DNA of 64,000 nucleotides, from the NCBI GenBank assembly GCA_963707145.1, contig CAVPOQ010000005.1, positions 1-64,000 on the forward strand. The letters run 5' to 3'. Both the position numbers and the translations under genes were made by a program. The notes below the pieces were generated by a model that was not told the DNA's origin, did no database searches, and worked only from the letters and a program-made list of their open reading frames with translations. This document shows positions 17,302-25,111 of the stretch, piece after piece. Source of the stretch: RPQJ01 sp963707145. Lineage in GTDB: Bacteria; Pseudomonadota; Gammaproteobacteria; Steroidobacterales; Steroidobacteraceae. How positions within the stretch are numbered: the stretch's first letter is position 1; each line of letters starts with the position of its first letter.

Positions 17302-18642
17302 GCTCCGGGCCCGTCCTGTACGAGGTAACTGGCAATGGACCGAGGCGGCAGTTCCGTCACGCTCGTGGTGTCGTCGACCTGGAGTGCGACGGGTAGAGAC
17401 CGCTCAGTACGGTTCAAGACCACGATCGCGACAGCCCCGTCGGTGTTGCGGAATGCGGTCGCCTCGACGGCCGGGTGCGATGCGGTGCAGAGCACGCGCA
17501 ACGCACCGGGCCGCACGAACCGCGCGAAGTGACCCAGGTAGTAGTACGAACTCTGGAACGAAACGCCGTCTGACGATGCGCTCGGCGTGGATCGGCGCGC
17601 TGCAGAAGTTGCCGGCGTGGTTGGGACCGCCCTGGTGGTCGAGAAGCAGGTTCCAGTCGATCCAGCCGACCGTCCAGCGGTTCAGGTCGTTGATCATCGA
17701 GCGCGCGTATCGCTCGCCCAGTTCCCATGAGCCGTGATGCGGACCGCCTTCCTGGCAGCCCTCGGTAAACAGCAGCTGCTTGTCAGGCCAGGCGTCATGG
17801 ACCTGCTGGACGTGATCGAAATGATCCTCGCCGTACCAGTGGAACCCGGTGCCCCAGACGTAGCGCGCAGCCGCGGGATCCGAGTAGACCGTATTGGCCC
17901 GCTCGACCATCAGGTCGCGGTTGTGATCCCAGATCACGATGCGCAGGTGACCCAGGCCGGCCGCCTCGAGTTCGGGGCCGAGGTAGTCGCGCACGAAATC
18001 ACGCTCTTCCTCGGCCGTGTACAGGCAGGACTCCCAGCGTTGCGAGGCCGCCGGCTCGTTCTGCACCGATACGCCCCAGATCGGCACACCCTCGGCCGCG
18101 TAGGCTTCCACGAAGCGGGCGTAGCAGCGCGCCCAGGCGCGCCTGCATTCCGGTCGCAGGCTGCCGCCGTGGCTCATCCGGCCAGTCGTCTTCATCCACG
18201 CCGGCGGGCTCCACGGCGAGGCGAGCAGCTTGATCGTGGTCCCCGCGACCCGCTGCGCCGCACGGATGAACGGCAGCAACGCCTGGCGGTCGCGCGCGAT
18301 GCTGAAGCTCGCGAGCGCCATGTCGTCGACGGCATCCACGTGAGAGTAGCTGCCGAGCGCGAAATCGCAGCTGCCCATGTGAACCCGACACAGGGAGTAG
18401 CCGTGTCCGCGGCGGGAATCGAAGCAGGCCTCCAGCACCTGCTCGCGGCGGCCGGCGTCCAGTGCCAGCCAGTTCACAGCCGCGGCCTCGGTGAACGCGC
18501 CGCCGAAGCCCTCGATGCGCTGGAAAGTCACGCTGGTATCCACCGTCACCGACGGCAGCCCGGCCACGCCGGACGGTCCGGCAGGCAGCGGTTGTTCCGC
18601 GAGGCGCGCCCCCGTGTCGCGGGCCGTGAGGATGCAGCGCAC
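17289..18642 (-). CDS. GH30-family beta-glycosidase (frameshifted)
   Basis: A cytoplasmic-type GH30 enzyme of about 450 residues with no signal peptide. Signatures: QRIEGFGGAFTEAAA near residue 40, LLASPWSPPAWMKT, acid/base E196 in VSVQNEP and nucleophile E294 in LLFTEGC, LDHQGGPNHAGNFC. Close to 17580 the frame breaks. The C-terminal beta-domain (QSSYYYLGHFARFVRPGA) continues in another frame to the stop at 17289, consistent with one extra base. GTG 18642 is the best start; it lies 8 bases after the bamD-fusion stop and has no clear ribosome site, so it may depend on read-through. The likely role is release of glucose from beta-linked oligosaccharides, including beta-1,6 branches of laminarin. 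Confidence 0.85.
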
Positions 18643-18650
18643 CGTCCGGG

Positions 18651-20081
18651 TCAGAACTTCCAGCCGAAGTTCAGCTCGAGGCCGTCGAATGACGGTGTGC
18701 CGTCGGCGTTCTCGAAGTCCACCCAGCGCATGCGGTAGCCGCCGTCGAGCGCGAAGACGTCGCTGAAATCCCAGCGCATGCCGACGCCCACCTGGTAGGC
18801 GAGGCCGCTGACGGTCTTGGTGTTCTGGTAGCTGGTGCAGACGTACCCGTACCACGGGTCCCACCAGCAGCCGATCTCGGGCGGCTGGTCCACGATGTTG
18901 GTGTCCACCCAGTTCCAGCCCACGCCGCCGCTGACGTAGGGCGTGAGCGGCCCGGTGAGGATGTCGTAGGCCACGTCGAACATCAGCGACGTGGTGTCGA
19001 GGCTGCCCTTGGTCTTGAAGGACTCGTTTTCCTCGTCCCCGGCGACCTCGACCGTGTAGTCCTTCTGGTCGTAGGCGAACGTGGAACCGAACTGCAGCCG
19101 GTCCGAGTAGTGCCAGGCGATGCCCAGCTGGAAGCCCAGGCCGCTGTCGATGTCCGCCGCCGTGCCGCCCTTGAAGTCCACGTCGGCAGAGTTCGACAGC
19201 GCGAGCCCGGCCCGCGCCTCCCAGCGTTGCGCGCGCAGCGCGGGCTTGTCGCTCAGCGGCGCCCCGCCCGCGAGCGACTGCTGCTCGGAGAGCAGCGCAG
19301 CGCTCGCCGCCGGGTTCACGAGGTCCGGCTGGTTGAGGTTGTCGGCGCGGACGTTGGCCGTGACCAGCGCCAGGTCGTCCATGTCGAGCCGCCGGTAGGC
19401 CTCCTCGGCGATCTTGAGCGCGCCGCTCACCGCCGGCGCGCCGTCGTAGGTCTCGATCAGCCCGCGGGCGCGATTGAGCGCGCCGATGTAGGCGCCGCGC
19501 TTCATGTAGTACTTCGCGACCGACAGTTCGTAGTCGGCGAGACGGTTGCGGAGGTAGACCATGCGCTGGCGCGCGTCCGCGGCGTACGGGCTCTTCGGAT
19601 AGCTCTGCACCAGCGTCTGGAGCGACTGGAACGACTGGCGCGCCTCCTGCGGCGGGCGCTTGGCCATGTCCGCATTGAACGTGCGCTCGAGCAAGTTCGC
19701 GCCGCCCTCGAAGTAGACCAGTCCGCGGATGTAGTAGGCGTAGTCGACCCGCGGATGCGTCGGATTCTCGCGGATGAACTGGTCGGCCTGGTCGACCGCC
19801 GACTCCGTCTCCCGGTTCTTGTAGTAGGCGTACAGCAGGTCGAGCTGCGCCTGCTTGGCGGGGTCGCTGAACGGAAAGCGCGACTCCAGCAGCTCGAGCT
19901 TGCGGATGCCCTCGGGGTAGTTGCCGCCGGCAATGTCCTTGACCGCATCGTTGAAGATGCGCTCCGGCGAGCCCTTCATGTCGTATTCCTTGCCGCCGCC
20001 CTGGCAGCCGGTGGCCAGGACCGCAGCCAGGGTGATCAGGAACAGCTGCGGCAGGCGTCGGACGGGGAATTGGGTGGGCAC
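18651..20081 (-). CDS. bamD: BamD lipoprotein fused to an outer-membrane beta-barrel
   Basis: 476 residues from GTG 20081, with lipobox LATGC near residue 26. Residues about 35-245 are a BamD/YfiO TPR domain (ERIFNDAVKDIAGGNYPEGI, LLYAYYKNRE, FIRENPTHPRVDYAYYIRGL, YPKSPYAADARQRM), a part of the Bam outer-membrane insertion complex. Normal BamD is about 245 residues. Here a linker and an added domain (about 286-476) follow, with beta-strand alternation (GFQLGIAWHYSDRLQFGSTF, YVSGGVGWNW) and a C-terminal Phe (ELNFGWKF), like an eight-stranded OmpA/OmpW-type barrel. The barrel has no signal peptide of its own. It is divergent from rluD, the usual neighbour of bamD. Confidence 0.85.
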   Translation of the reverse strand: MPTQFPVRRLPQLFLITLAAVLATGCQGGGKEYDMKGSPERIFNDAVKDIAGGNYPEGIRKLELLESRFPFSDPAKQAQLDLLYAYYKNRETESAVDQADQFIRENPTHPRVDYAYYIRGLVYFEGGANLLERTFNADMAKRPPQEARQSFQSLQTLVQSYPKSPYAADARQRMVYLRNRLADYELSVAKYYMKRGAYIGALNRARGLIETYDGAPAVSGALKIAEEAYRRLDMDDLALVTANVRADNLNQPDLVNPAASAALLSEQQSLAGGAPLSDKPALRAQRWEARAGLALSNSADVDFKGGTAADIDSGLGFQLGIAWHYSDRLQFGSTFAYDQKDYTVEVAGDEENESFKTKGSLDTTSLMFDVAYDILTGPLTPYVSGGVGWNWVDTNIVDQPPEIGCWWDPWYGYVCTSYQNTKTVSGLAYQVGVGMRWDFSDVFALDGGYRMRWVDFENADGTPSFDGLELNFGWKF

Positions 20082-20188
20082 GCCGGCGGGCGCCTGTCGG
20101 TCGAAAACGGGGGGCGAAGTATATCGAAACGGGCCGTTTGGCGTGCCGCGGTGCACGAGGCCCCGTCGTTGCGCCACAATCGCCGCCC

Positions 20189-21148
20189 ATGCCCGGTGCC
20201 GCGCTCCAGATCTCCCTGACGATTCCGCCGGAACAGGCCGGACAGCGCCTCGACCAGGCGCTCGCGGCGCTGCTGCCGGACTACTCGCGCAGCCGGCTCA
20301 AGTCGTGGATCGAGTCCGGCGAGATCCTCGTGGACGGCACCGCCCGGCGGCCGCGGGACAAGGTGCTCGGAGGCGAGGCCGTGGAGATTGCCGCCTCGCT
20401 GCCGGAGGACGAGCGCACCGAGGCGCAGCCGATCCCGCTCGTGCTGGTGCACGAGGACCGCCACCTGTTCGTGGTCGACAAGCCCGCCGGCCTGGTCGTG
20501 CATCCTGGCGCCGGCAATCCCGACCAGACGCTGCAGAACGCCCTCCTGGCGCTCGATCCAGGGCTTTCGACCCTGCCGCGCGCCGGCATCGTGCACCGGC
20601 TCGACAAGGACACCAGCGGCCTGCTCGTGGTGGCGCGCACGCTGCCCGCCCACACCGCGCTGGTCCGCATGCTCGGCGAGCGCGAGGTGCACCGCGAGTA
20701 CGAGGCGGTCTGTCGCGGCGTGATGACCGCCGGCGGCACGGTGGATGCGCCGATCGACCGCCACCCGACCGATCGCGTGCGGATGACGGTGCGCGACGGC
20801 GGGCGCGAGTCCATCACGCACTATCGTGTCATCCGGCGCTTCCGCGCGCACACGCACGTGCGCGTGCAACTCGAGACCGGACGCACGCACCAGATCCGCG
20901 TCCACCTCGCCCACGCGGGCTATCCGATCGTCGGAGACCGCGTCTACGGCGGACGACTGGCGATGCCGAAGGGCGCTGGCGAATCCCTGCGTGCGGCGTT
21001 GCGCGCATTCCCCCGGCAGGCGCTGCATGCGGCGCGACTGCAGTTCGTTCACCCGGTGACGGGCAGGCCGCTCGAGTGTCGCTCGGCACTGCCGGCCGAC
21101 ATGCGCACGCTGCTCGAGACGCTGGCGGACGACGAGGCCATGGCGTGA
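20189..21148 (+). CDS. rluD: 23S rRNA pseudouridine synthase RluD
   Basis: 319 residues from ATG 20189. An N-terminal S4 RNA-binding domain (about 20-70: QRLDQALAALLPDYSRSRLK) is followed by the RsuA/RluA catalytic domain with HRLDKDTSGLLV, whose catalytic aspartate is D139, and TGRTHQIRVHLAHAGYPIVGD. RluD makes pseudouridines in helix 69 of 23S rRNA. The divergent arrangement with bamD and the yfiH-like gene starting at the stop codon match the usual gammaproteobacterial order. Paralogue RluC is less likely given this context. Confidence 0.93.
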   Translation: MPGAALQISLTIPPEQAGQRLDQALAALLPDYSRSRLKSWIESGEILVDGTARRPRDKVLGGEAVEIAASLPEDERTEAQPIPLVLVHEDRHLFVVDKPAGLVVHPGAGNPDQTLQNALLALDPGLSTLPRAGIVHRLDKDTSGLLVVARTLPAHTALVRMLGEREVHREYEAVCRGVMTAGGTVDAPIDRHPTDRVRMTVRDGGRESITHYRVIRRFRAHTHVRVQLETGRTHQIRVHLAHAGYPIVGDRVYGGRLAMPKGAGESLRAALRAFPRQALHAARLQFVHPVTGRPLECRSALPADMRTLLETLADDEAMA

Positions 21149-21891
21149 CCGGTTCCGGCGTCGCCTGGATCGAGCCCGACTGGCCGGCGCCGGCGCACGT
21201 GCGGGTCGTCTCGACGCTGCGCGGCGGCGGCCGCAGCGAGGGCGCGTACGCGTCACTGAACCTCGCGGCGCACGTGGGCGATGCGCCCGCCGCGGTCGCC
21301 GCCAACCGGACTGTGCTGCGCGACGCGGCCGGCCTGCCCGCCGAGCCGCTCTGGCTCGAGCAGGTCCACGGCATTGGAGTCGTGAACCACGCGGGGCCGG
21401 TGCCGGCGCCGCCGCGCGCGGACGCGGCCTGCGCCACCGGGCGTGGCCTGGTCTGCGCGGTGATGACCGCGGACTGCCTGCCGGTGGCGTTCGCCGACCG
21501 GCGCGGCACGCGCGTCGCCGTGGCGCACGCCGGCTGGCGCGGGCTGGCGCGCGGCGTGCTCGAGGCGACGATCGCAGCGCTCGGCGTGCCGCCCGCCGAC
21601 CTGCACGCGTGGCTGGGGCCGGCGATCGGCCCCGACGCCTTCGAGGTGGGTGCGGAGGTCCGCGAGGCGTTCCTCAGCCGCTGGCCCGCTGCGGCGGCGT
21701 GCTTCCGCAGCAACGAGCGCGGCCGGCAGCAGGCCGATCTCTGTGCACTCGCGCGGCTGGCGCTGGCGCGTGCCGGCGTGGTCTCGGTCCACGGTGGCGG
21801 CTGGTGCACGCACGTCGACGCCGCACGCTTCTACTCGTTCCGTCGCGACGGCGTCACGGGTCGCATGGCCACGCTGGCGTGGCTCGCTTGA
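21145..21891 (+). CDS. pgeF: YfiH/LACC1-family purine nucleoside phosphorylase (polyphenol oxidase family)
   Basis: 248 residues starting at GTG 21145, overlapping the rluD stop by four bases (GTGA), so translation is probably coupled. Family signatures: LEQVHG, MTADCLPVAF, VAHAGWRGLARGVLEATI, WLGPAIGPDAFEVG; the His, Cys and His in these motifs are the metal ligands. Family members cleave purine nucleosides, and bacterial forms have also been linked to editing during peptidoglycan synthesis. The order rluD-yfiH is conserved and often continues to clpB, which here lies further down. Confidence 0.9.
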   Translation: MTGSGVAWIEPDWPAPAHVRVVSTLRGGGRSEGAYASLNLAAHVGDAPAAVAANRTVLRDAAGLPAEPLWLEQVHGIGVVNHAGPVPAPPRADAACATGRGLVCAVMTADCLPVAFADRRGTRVAVAHAGWRGLARGVLEATIAALGVPPADLHAWLGPAIGPDAFEVGAEVREAFLSRWPAAAACFRSNERGRQQADLCALARLALARAGVVSVHGGGWCTHVDAARFYSFRRDGVTGRMATLAWLA

Positions 21892-21936
21892 CGTGCGTGC
21901 TAGTCTGAAACGGAAACCCGCCGCACGCAGTTCCCC

Positions 21937-22716
21937 ATGAGCACCCTGGGCCTGATCGTCGTCTTCACCGTCCTGAGCGGCTTCCTGAGCGCGCTCGCCG
22001 CCTCGGCGTTCCTGGCGCTGGATACGGCGCGCAGGGCCGCGGTGCTGCCGCACCTCGTGAGCTTCGCCACCGGCGCGCTGCTCGGCGCGGCGTTCCTGGG
22101 CCTCGTGCCCCATGCCCTCGACCAGATCGGGCCCGCCGGGACGCACGCGGTGGGGCTCGCGCTGCTGCTCGGCATCCTCACGTTCTTCCTGCTCGAGAAG
22201 TTCGTGCTCTGGCGGCATTGCCACGACGACCCCTGCGAGATGCACTCGCCGAGCCATGCGGCGCGCGACGCGGCCTCGGCGCGCATGATCCTGGCGGGCG
22301 ATGCCTTCCACAACGTGCTCGACGGCGTGCTGGTGGCCGCGGCCTTCATGACCAATACGCACCTCGGCATCGTCACCGCGGCCGCGGTGTTCGCGCACGA
22401 GATCCCGCAGGAAGTGGGCGATCTCGCGATCCTGCTCCACGGCGGGCTGTCGCGCCGCCGGGCGCTGACACTCAACCTGCTCACGAGCCTCACCTCGGTC
22501 GTGGGCGGCGTGGTCGCCTATTTCGCGCTCGGCGCGGCGCTGCACCTGCTGCCCTACGCGCTGGCGTTCGCCGCCTCGAGCTTCATCTACGTGGCCGTGG
22601 CGGACCTGATCCCGGGGCTGCACCGCCGCGTGGACCTGCGCGCCGGCCTCGAGCAGGTGCTTTTCATCGGGCTCGGCGTCGCGGTCGTGTACTTCACCCA
22701 CCAGCAGATGCACTGA
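21937..22716 (+). CDS. ZIP-family divalent metal transporter
   Basis: 259 residues with about eight hydrophobic segments. Helix 4 has GDAFHNVLDGVLVAAAF (HNxxDG) and helix 5 has HEIPQEVGD, the paired metal-binding motifs of the ZIP family. A His/Cys/Asp-rich loop (WRHCHDDPCEMH, about residues 88-99) precedes them and could bind metal. The short length and HEIPQE spelling are typical of bacterial ZIP/GufA-type importers of zinc or iron. It starts 45 bases after the yfiH-like gene on the same strand. Confidence 0.9.
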   Translation: MSTLGLIVVFTVLSGFLSALAASAFLALDTARRAAVLPHLVSFATGALLGAAFLGLVPHALDQIGPAGTHAVGLALLLGILTFFLLEKFVLWRHCHDDPCEMHSPSHAARDAASARMILAGDAFHNVLDGVLVAAAFMTNTHLGIVTAAAVFAHEIPQEVGDLAILLHGGLSRRRALTLNLLTSLTSVVGGVVAYFALGAALHLLPYALAFAASSFIYVAVADLIPGLHRRVDLRAGLEQVLFIGLGVAVVYFTHQQMH

Positions 22717-22783
22717 CCGGCGGGCCGACGGTTGCCGGCCAGACGGTCGGGCGCCGCGGCGCCCTGTGACGAGGGAGGCGAAC

Positions 22784-23152
22784 ATGTACGAGCACCACCG
22801 GGAGCCGGTCCTCGACCGGCGGCGATTCCTGCGGCGCGTCACGCTGCACGGCGCGCTGGCGCTGCTGATCCTCGGCGGTTCGCTCGCGGTCGGCGTGCTC
22901 GGCTACCTGATCATCTACGAGGACGGCTGGATCAATGCGCTGTTGCGCGCCTCGATGATCCTCTCCGGCATGGGGCCGGTCGGCGATCCGGTCCACGACG
23001 GCAGGGCCGCGAAACTGTTCTACTCGGTCTACGCGCTCTACGGCGGCGTCGTGTTCGTGGCGATCGCGGGCATCGTGCTGGCGCCGTTCCTGCACCGGGT
23101 GCTGCATCGCCTGCACGCGGAGCCGGGCCGGCGCAGGCCGCCTACGCTCTGA
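22784..23152 (+). CDS. Small two-helix membrane protein, function unknown
   Basis: 122 residues from ATG 22784, chosen because GAGGGAGG lies just upstream. The N-terminus is basic and cytoplasmic (YEHHREPVLDRRRFLRR). Two hydrophobic segments follow (about 25-48 and 85-108), separated by a loop with LSGMGPVGDPVHDG. The topology and loop resemble small integral membrane proteins found beside metal or respiratory genes, but I do not recognise a family. It follows the ZIP gene by 67 bases. Confidence 0.75.
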   Translation: MYEHHREPVLDRRRFLRRVTLHGALALLILGGSLAVGVLGYLIIYEDGWINALLRASMILSGMGPVGDPVHDGRAAKLFYSVYALYGGVVFVAIAGIVLAPFLHRVLHRLHAEPGRRRPPTL

Positions 23153-23161
23153 CCGCGCGAC

Positions 23162-24931
23162 TCATCCGCCCGCCGCGATCCACGTCACCACGCGCCGCTC
23201 GAGGGTCGTGAGCGGCATCGGGCCGGCCCCCAGCAGCAGGTCGTGGAAGCGGCGCAGGTCGAAGCGCCCGCCCAGTGCGGCCGTCGCGCGGGCACGAAGC
23301 TCCAGCAGCCGGCGCTCGCCGATCTTGTATGCGAGCGCCTGCCCGGGCCACGCAATGTACCGGTCCACCTCGAAGCCGATCTCCTCGGGCGCGAGCGCGC
23401 TGTGCTCGTGCAGGCAGGCGACCGCCCGTTCGCGCGTCCAGTCGAAGGCGTGCAGTCCCGTGTCCACGACGAGCCGGCAGGCGCGCCAGATCTCGAGCGA
23501 CAGGCGGCCGAAGCGTTCGTACGCGTCGCGGTAGATGCCCATCTCCTCGCCGAGCCGCTCGGCGTAGAGACCCCAGCCCTCGACGTAGGCGGTGAGGTCG
23601 TCGGCGCGACGGAAGTCGGGCAGGCCCGGCATCTCCTGCGCCAGTGCGATCTGCAGGTGATGGCCCGGTACGCCCTCGTGCAGCACCCAGGCCGCGAGTC
23701 CGAACAGCGGCGTGCGCGGCGCAAGCCAGGGCTTGAAGACGACCAGCCCCGGCGCGCCGGACTCCGGGCTGCCCGGGAGATAGCCATTGGCGCTGCTCTC
23801 GAGGCCCTTCGGCATCGGCACCACGCCGTAGGTGAGCCGCGGCAGTCGACCGAAGAAGCGCGGCAGCGCCATGTCGGCACGCTTGGCGATCTCGCTGGCC
23901 TTCTCGCCGTACCTGACGGCGTCCACGTAGAAGCGCGGCTCCTGGCGCAGGTGCGCGATGAACTGCGCGTGCGTGCCGTCGAAACCCGTCTCCCTGCGCA
24001 CCGCGTCCATCTCGCCGCGGACGCGCTCGATCTCGTCGAGGCCGACCTCGTACACCTCCCGCGGCGTCATCGACGTGCTGGTGTGACGTCGCACGAGGTG
24101 CTCGTAGTAGGCGGAACCGCCCGGCAGGCTCGCGATGGCAGGCCGCTCTCGTGCAGCGGGCAGGTAGTCGCGCTCGAGGTACGCGGCGAGCGCGAGCTGC
24201 GCGGGCCGCACCTGCCGCGCAATCACCTCGAGCCCGCGCGCCTGCAGCGCCTCGCGCCGGGCGGTCGGCAGGGACTCGGGCAGGGCGGTAAAGGGCGCGA
24301 ACAGCAGCGTGTCCCGCGGCGCCTGCGTCGCCTGCACGCGCAGGTCGGCGAGCGCGCGTTCGACGGTCGCGCGTGGCTGGGTCCAGCCCGTGGCGACGCC
24401 GCGTGCCAGGTTCGCGGTCTCGATCGCGAAGTAGCCGGGCAGGGCGGCGAGTCGCGCCAGCCAGGCCTCCGCGGCGGCCTCGTCGTGCAGCGTCGTGTTG
24501 AGCGCGGCGTAATCCGGCGTGGTGTAGAAGCCGTCGCCGCTGATGAAGGGGATGCGCTCCTCGTCGAAGGCCAGCGCCTCGAGCGCCGTACCGACGCGGT
24601 CCGCGAGCAGTTCGTGATTGAGCGCGTCCTCGCCGGCGAGGACGGTTGCATCCAGGGCGGCGAGCCGCCCCCGGAACCGTTCGAGTGCGCGCCGTCGGTC
24701 GGCGACCGCGGCCGGAGAGTTGTCGGGCCAGCGTCGCAGGGCCAGCGGATCGCCGCGCTGGGCGGCCCGCACGGGGTCCTGGATCCGCCCGAAGGCGTCG
24801 AATTCGCGGACCATGGCTTGCATGGCGTCGTGGCCGCCGAGGTCGACGGGCGCCGCAGCGCCGATCCCGGTGCCGTTGCCGCTCGATTCGTCCAACCGTA
24901 TCCGCCTCGCAGGCCTGCCTGCCGGGAGCAT
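23162..24931 (-). CDS. DUF885-family protein, probable metallopeptidase
   Basis: About 589 residues of a DUF885 protein. The metal-site motif HEGVPGHHLQIAL and the later YVEGWGLYAERLGEEMG are diagnostic; HExxxGHH suggests zinc-dependent peptidase activity, though substrates are unknown. Other conserved runs are GTHAQFIAHLRQ and YIAWPGQALAYKIGE near the end. No signal peptide is visible in the frame, unlike many relatives that are secreted. The start is uncertain: ATG 24931 is the outer choice, and a TTG about 10 codons in has a GAGGCGG site before it. It is convergent with the small membrane protein gene, 9 bases apart. Confidence 0.88.
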   Translation of the reverse strand: MLPAGRPARRIRLDESSGNGTGIGAAAPVDLGGHDAMQAMVREFDAFGRIQDPVRAAQRGDPLALRRWPDNSPAAVADRRRALERFRGRLAALDATVLAGEDALNHELLADRVGTALEALAFDEERIPFISGDGFYTTPDYAALNTTLHDEAAAEAWLARLAALPGYFAIETANLARGVATGWTQPRATVERALADLRVQATQAPRDTLLFAPFTALPESLPTARREALQARGLEVIARQVRPAQLALAAYLERDYLPAARERPAIASLPGGSAYYEHLVRRHTSTSMTPREVYEVGLDEIERVRGEMDAVRRETGFDGTHAQFIAHLRQEPRFYVDAVRYGEKASEIAKRADMALPRFFGRLPRLTYGVVPMPKGLESSANGYLPGSPESGAPGLVVFKPWLAPRTPLFGLAAWVLHEGVPGHHLQIALAQEMPGLPDFRRADDLTAYVEGWGLYAERLGEEMGIYRDAYERFGRLSLEIWRACRLVVDTGLHAFDWTRERAVACLHEHSALAPEEIGFEVDRYIAWPGQALAYKIGERRLLELRARATAALGGRFDLRRFHDLLLGAGPMPLTTLERRVVTWIAAGG

Positions 24932-25052
24932 ACGCGAGGTCGGCGGGAACCTAGGGACGCGGCCGCGGCAACGACCGCGGTCCCGTGGCCAAGTCGTTGA
25001 TTCCCGGCGCTGACTGGGGCGATCCGGGACCGGCAAGAGTGCGCCCGCAGGT

Positions 25053-25080
25053 CTTGACCTGCCCGCTGCCGCCCCCATTT
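25053..25080 (+). promoter_or_regulatory. Heat-shock (sigma32-type) promoter of clpB
   Basis: CTTGAC (25053-25058) and CCCCATTT (25073-25080) with 14 bases between them, close to the sigma32 consensus CTTGAAA / CCCCATNT. The -10 box ends 31 bases before the clpB start codon, so the leader is short. clpB is a classic sigma32 target, which supports the call. Confidence 0.82.
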
Positions 25081-25111
25081 CATGGGCAAACGCCCTCCGC
25101 GGGAGACTCTG

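Noticed and set aside
14183..17335. 1050-codon minus-strand frame opposite the binding lipoprotein
   Set aside because: Antisense shadow made long by GC-rich repeats; composition is Arg/Gly/His-rich and repeats simply mirror the sense modules.
17404..20190. Single minus-strand frame joining the bamD region and GH30
   Set aside because: Its first half is a shadow of bamD in another frame; only the GH30 part is real.
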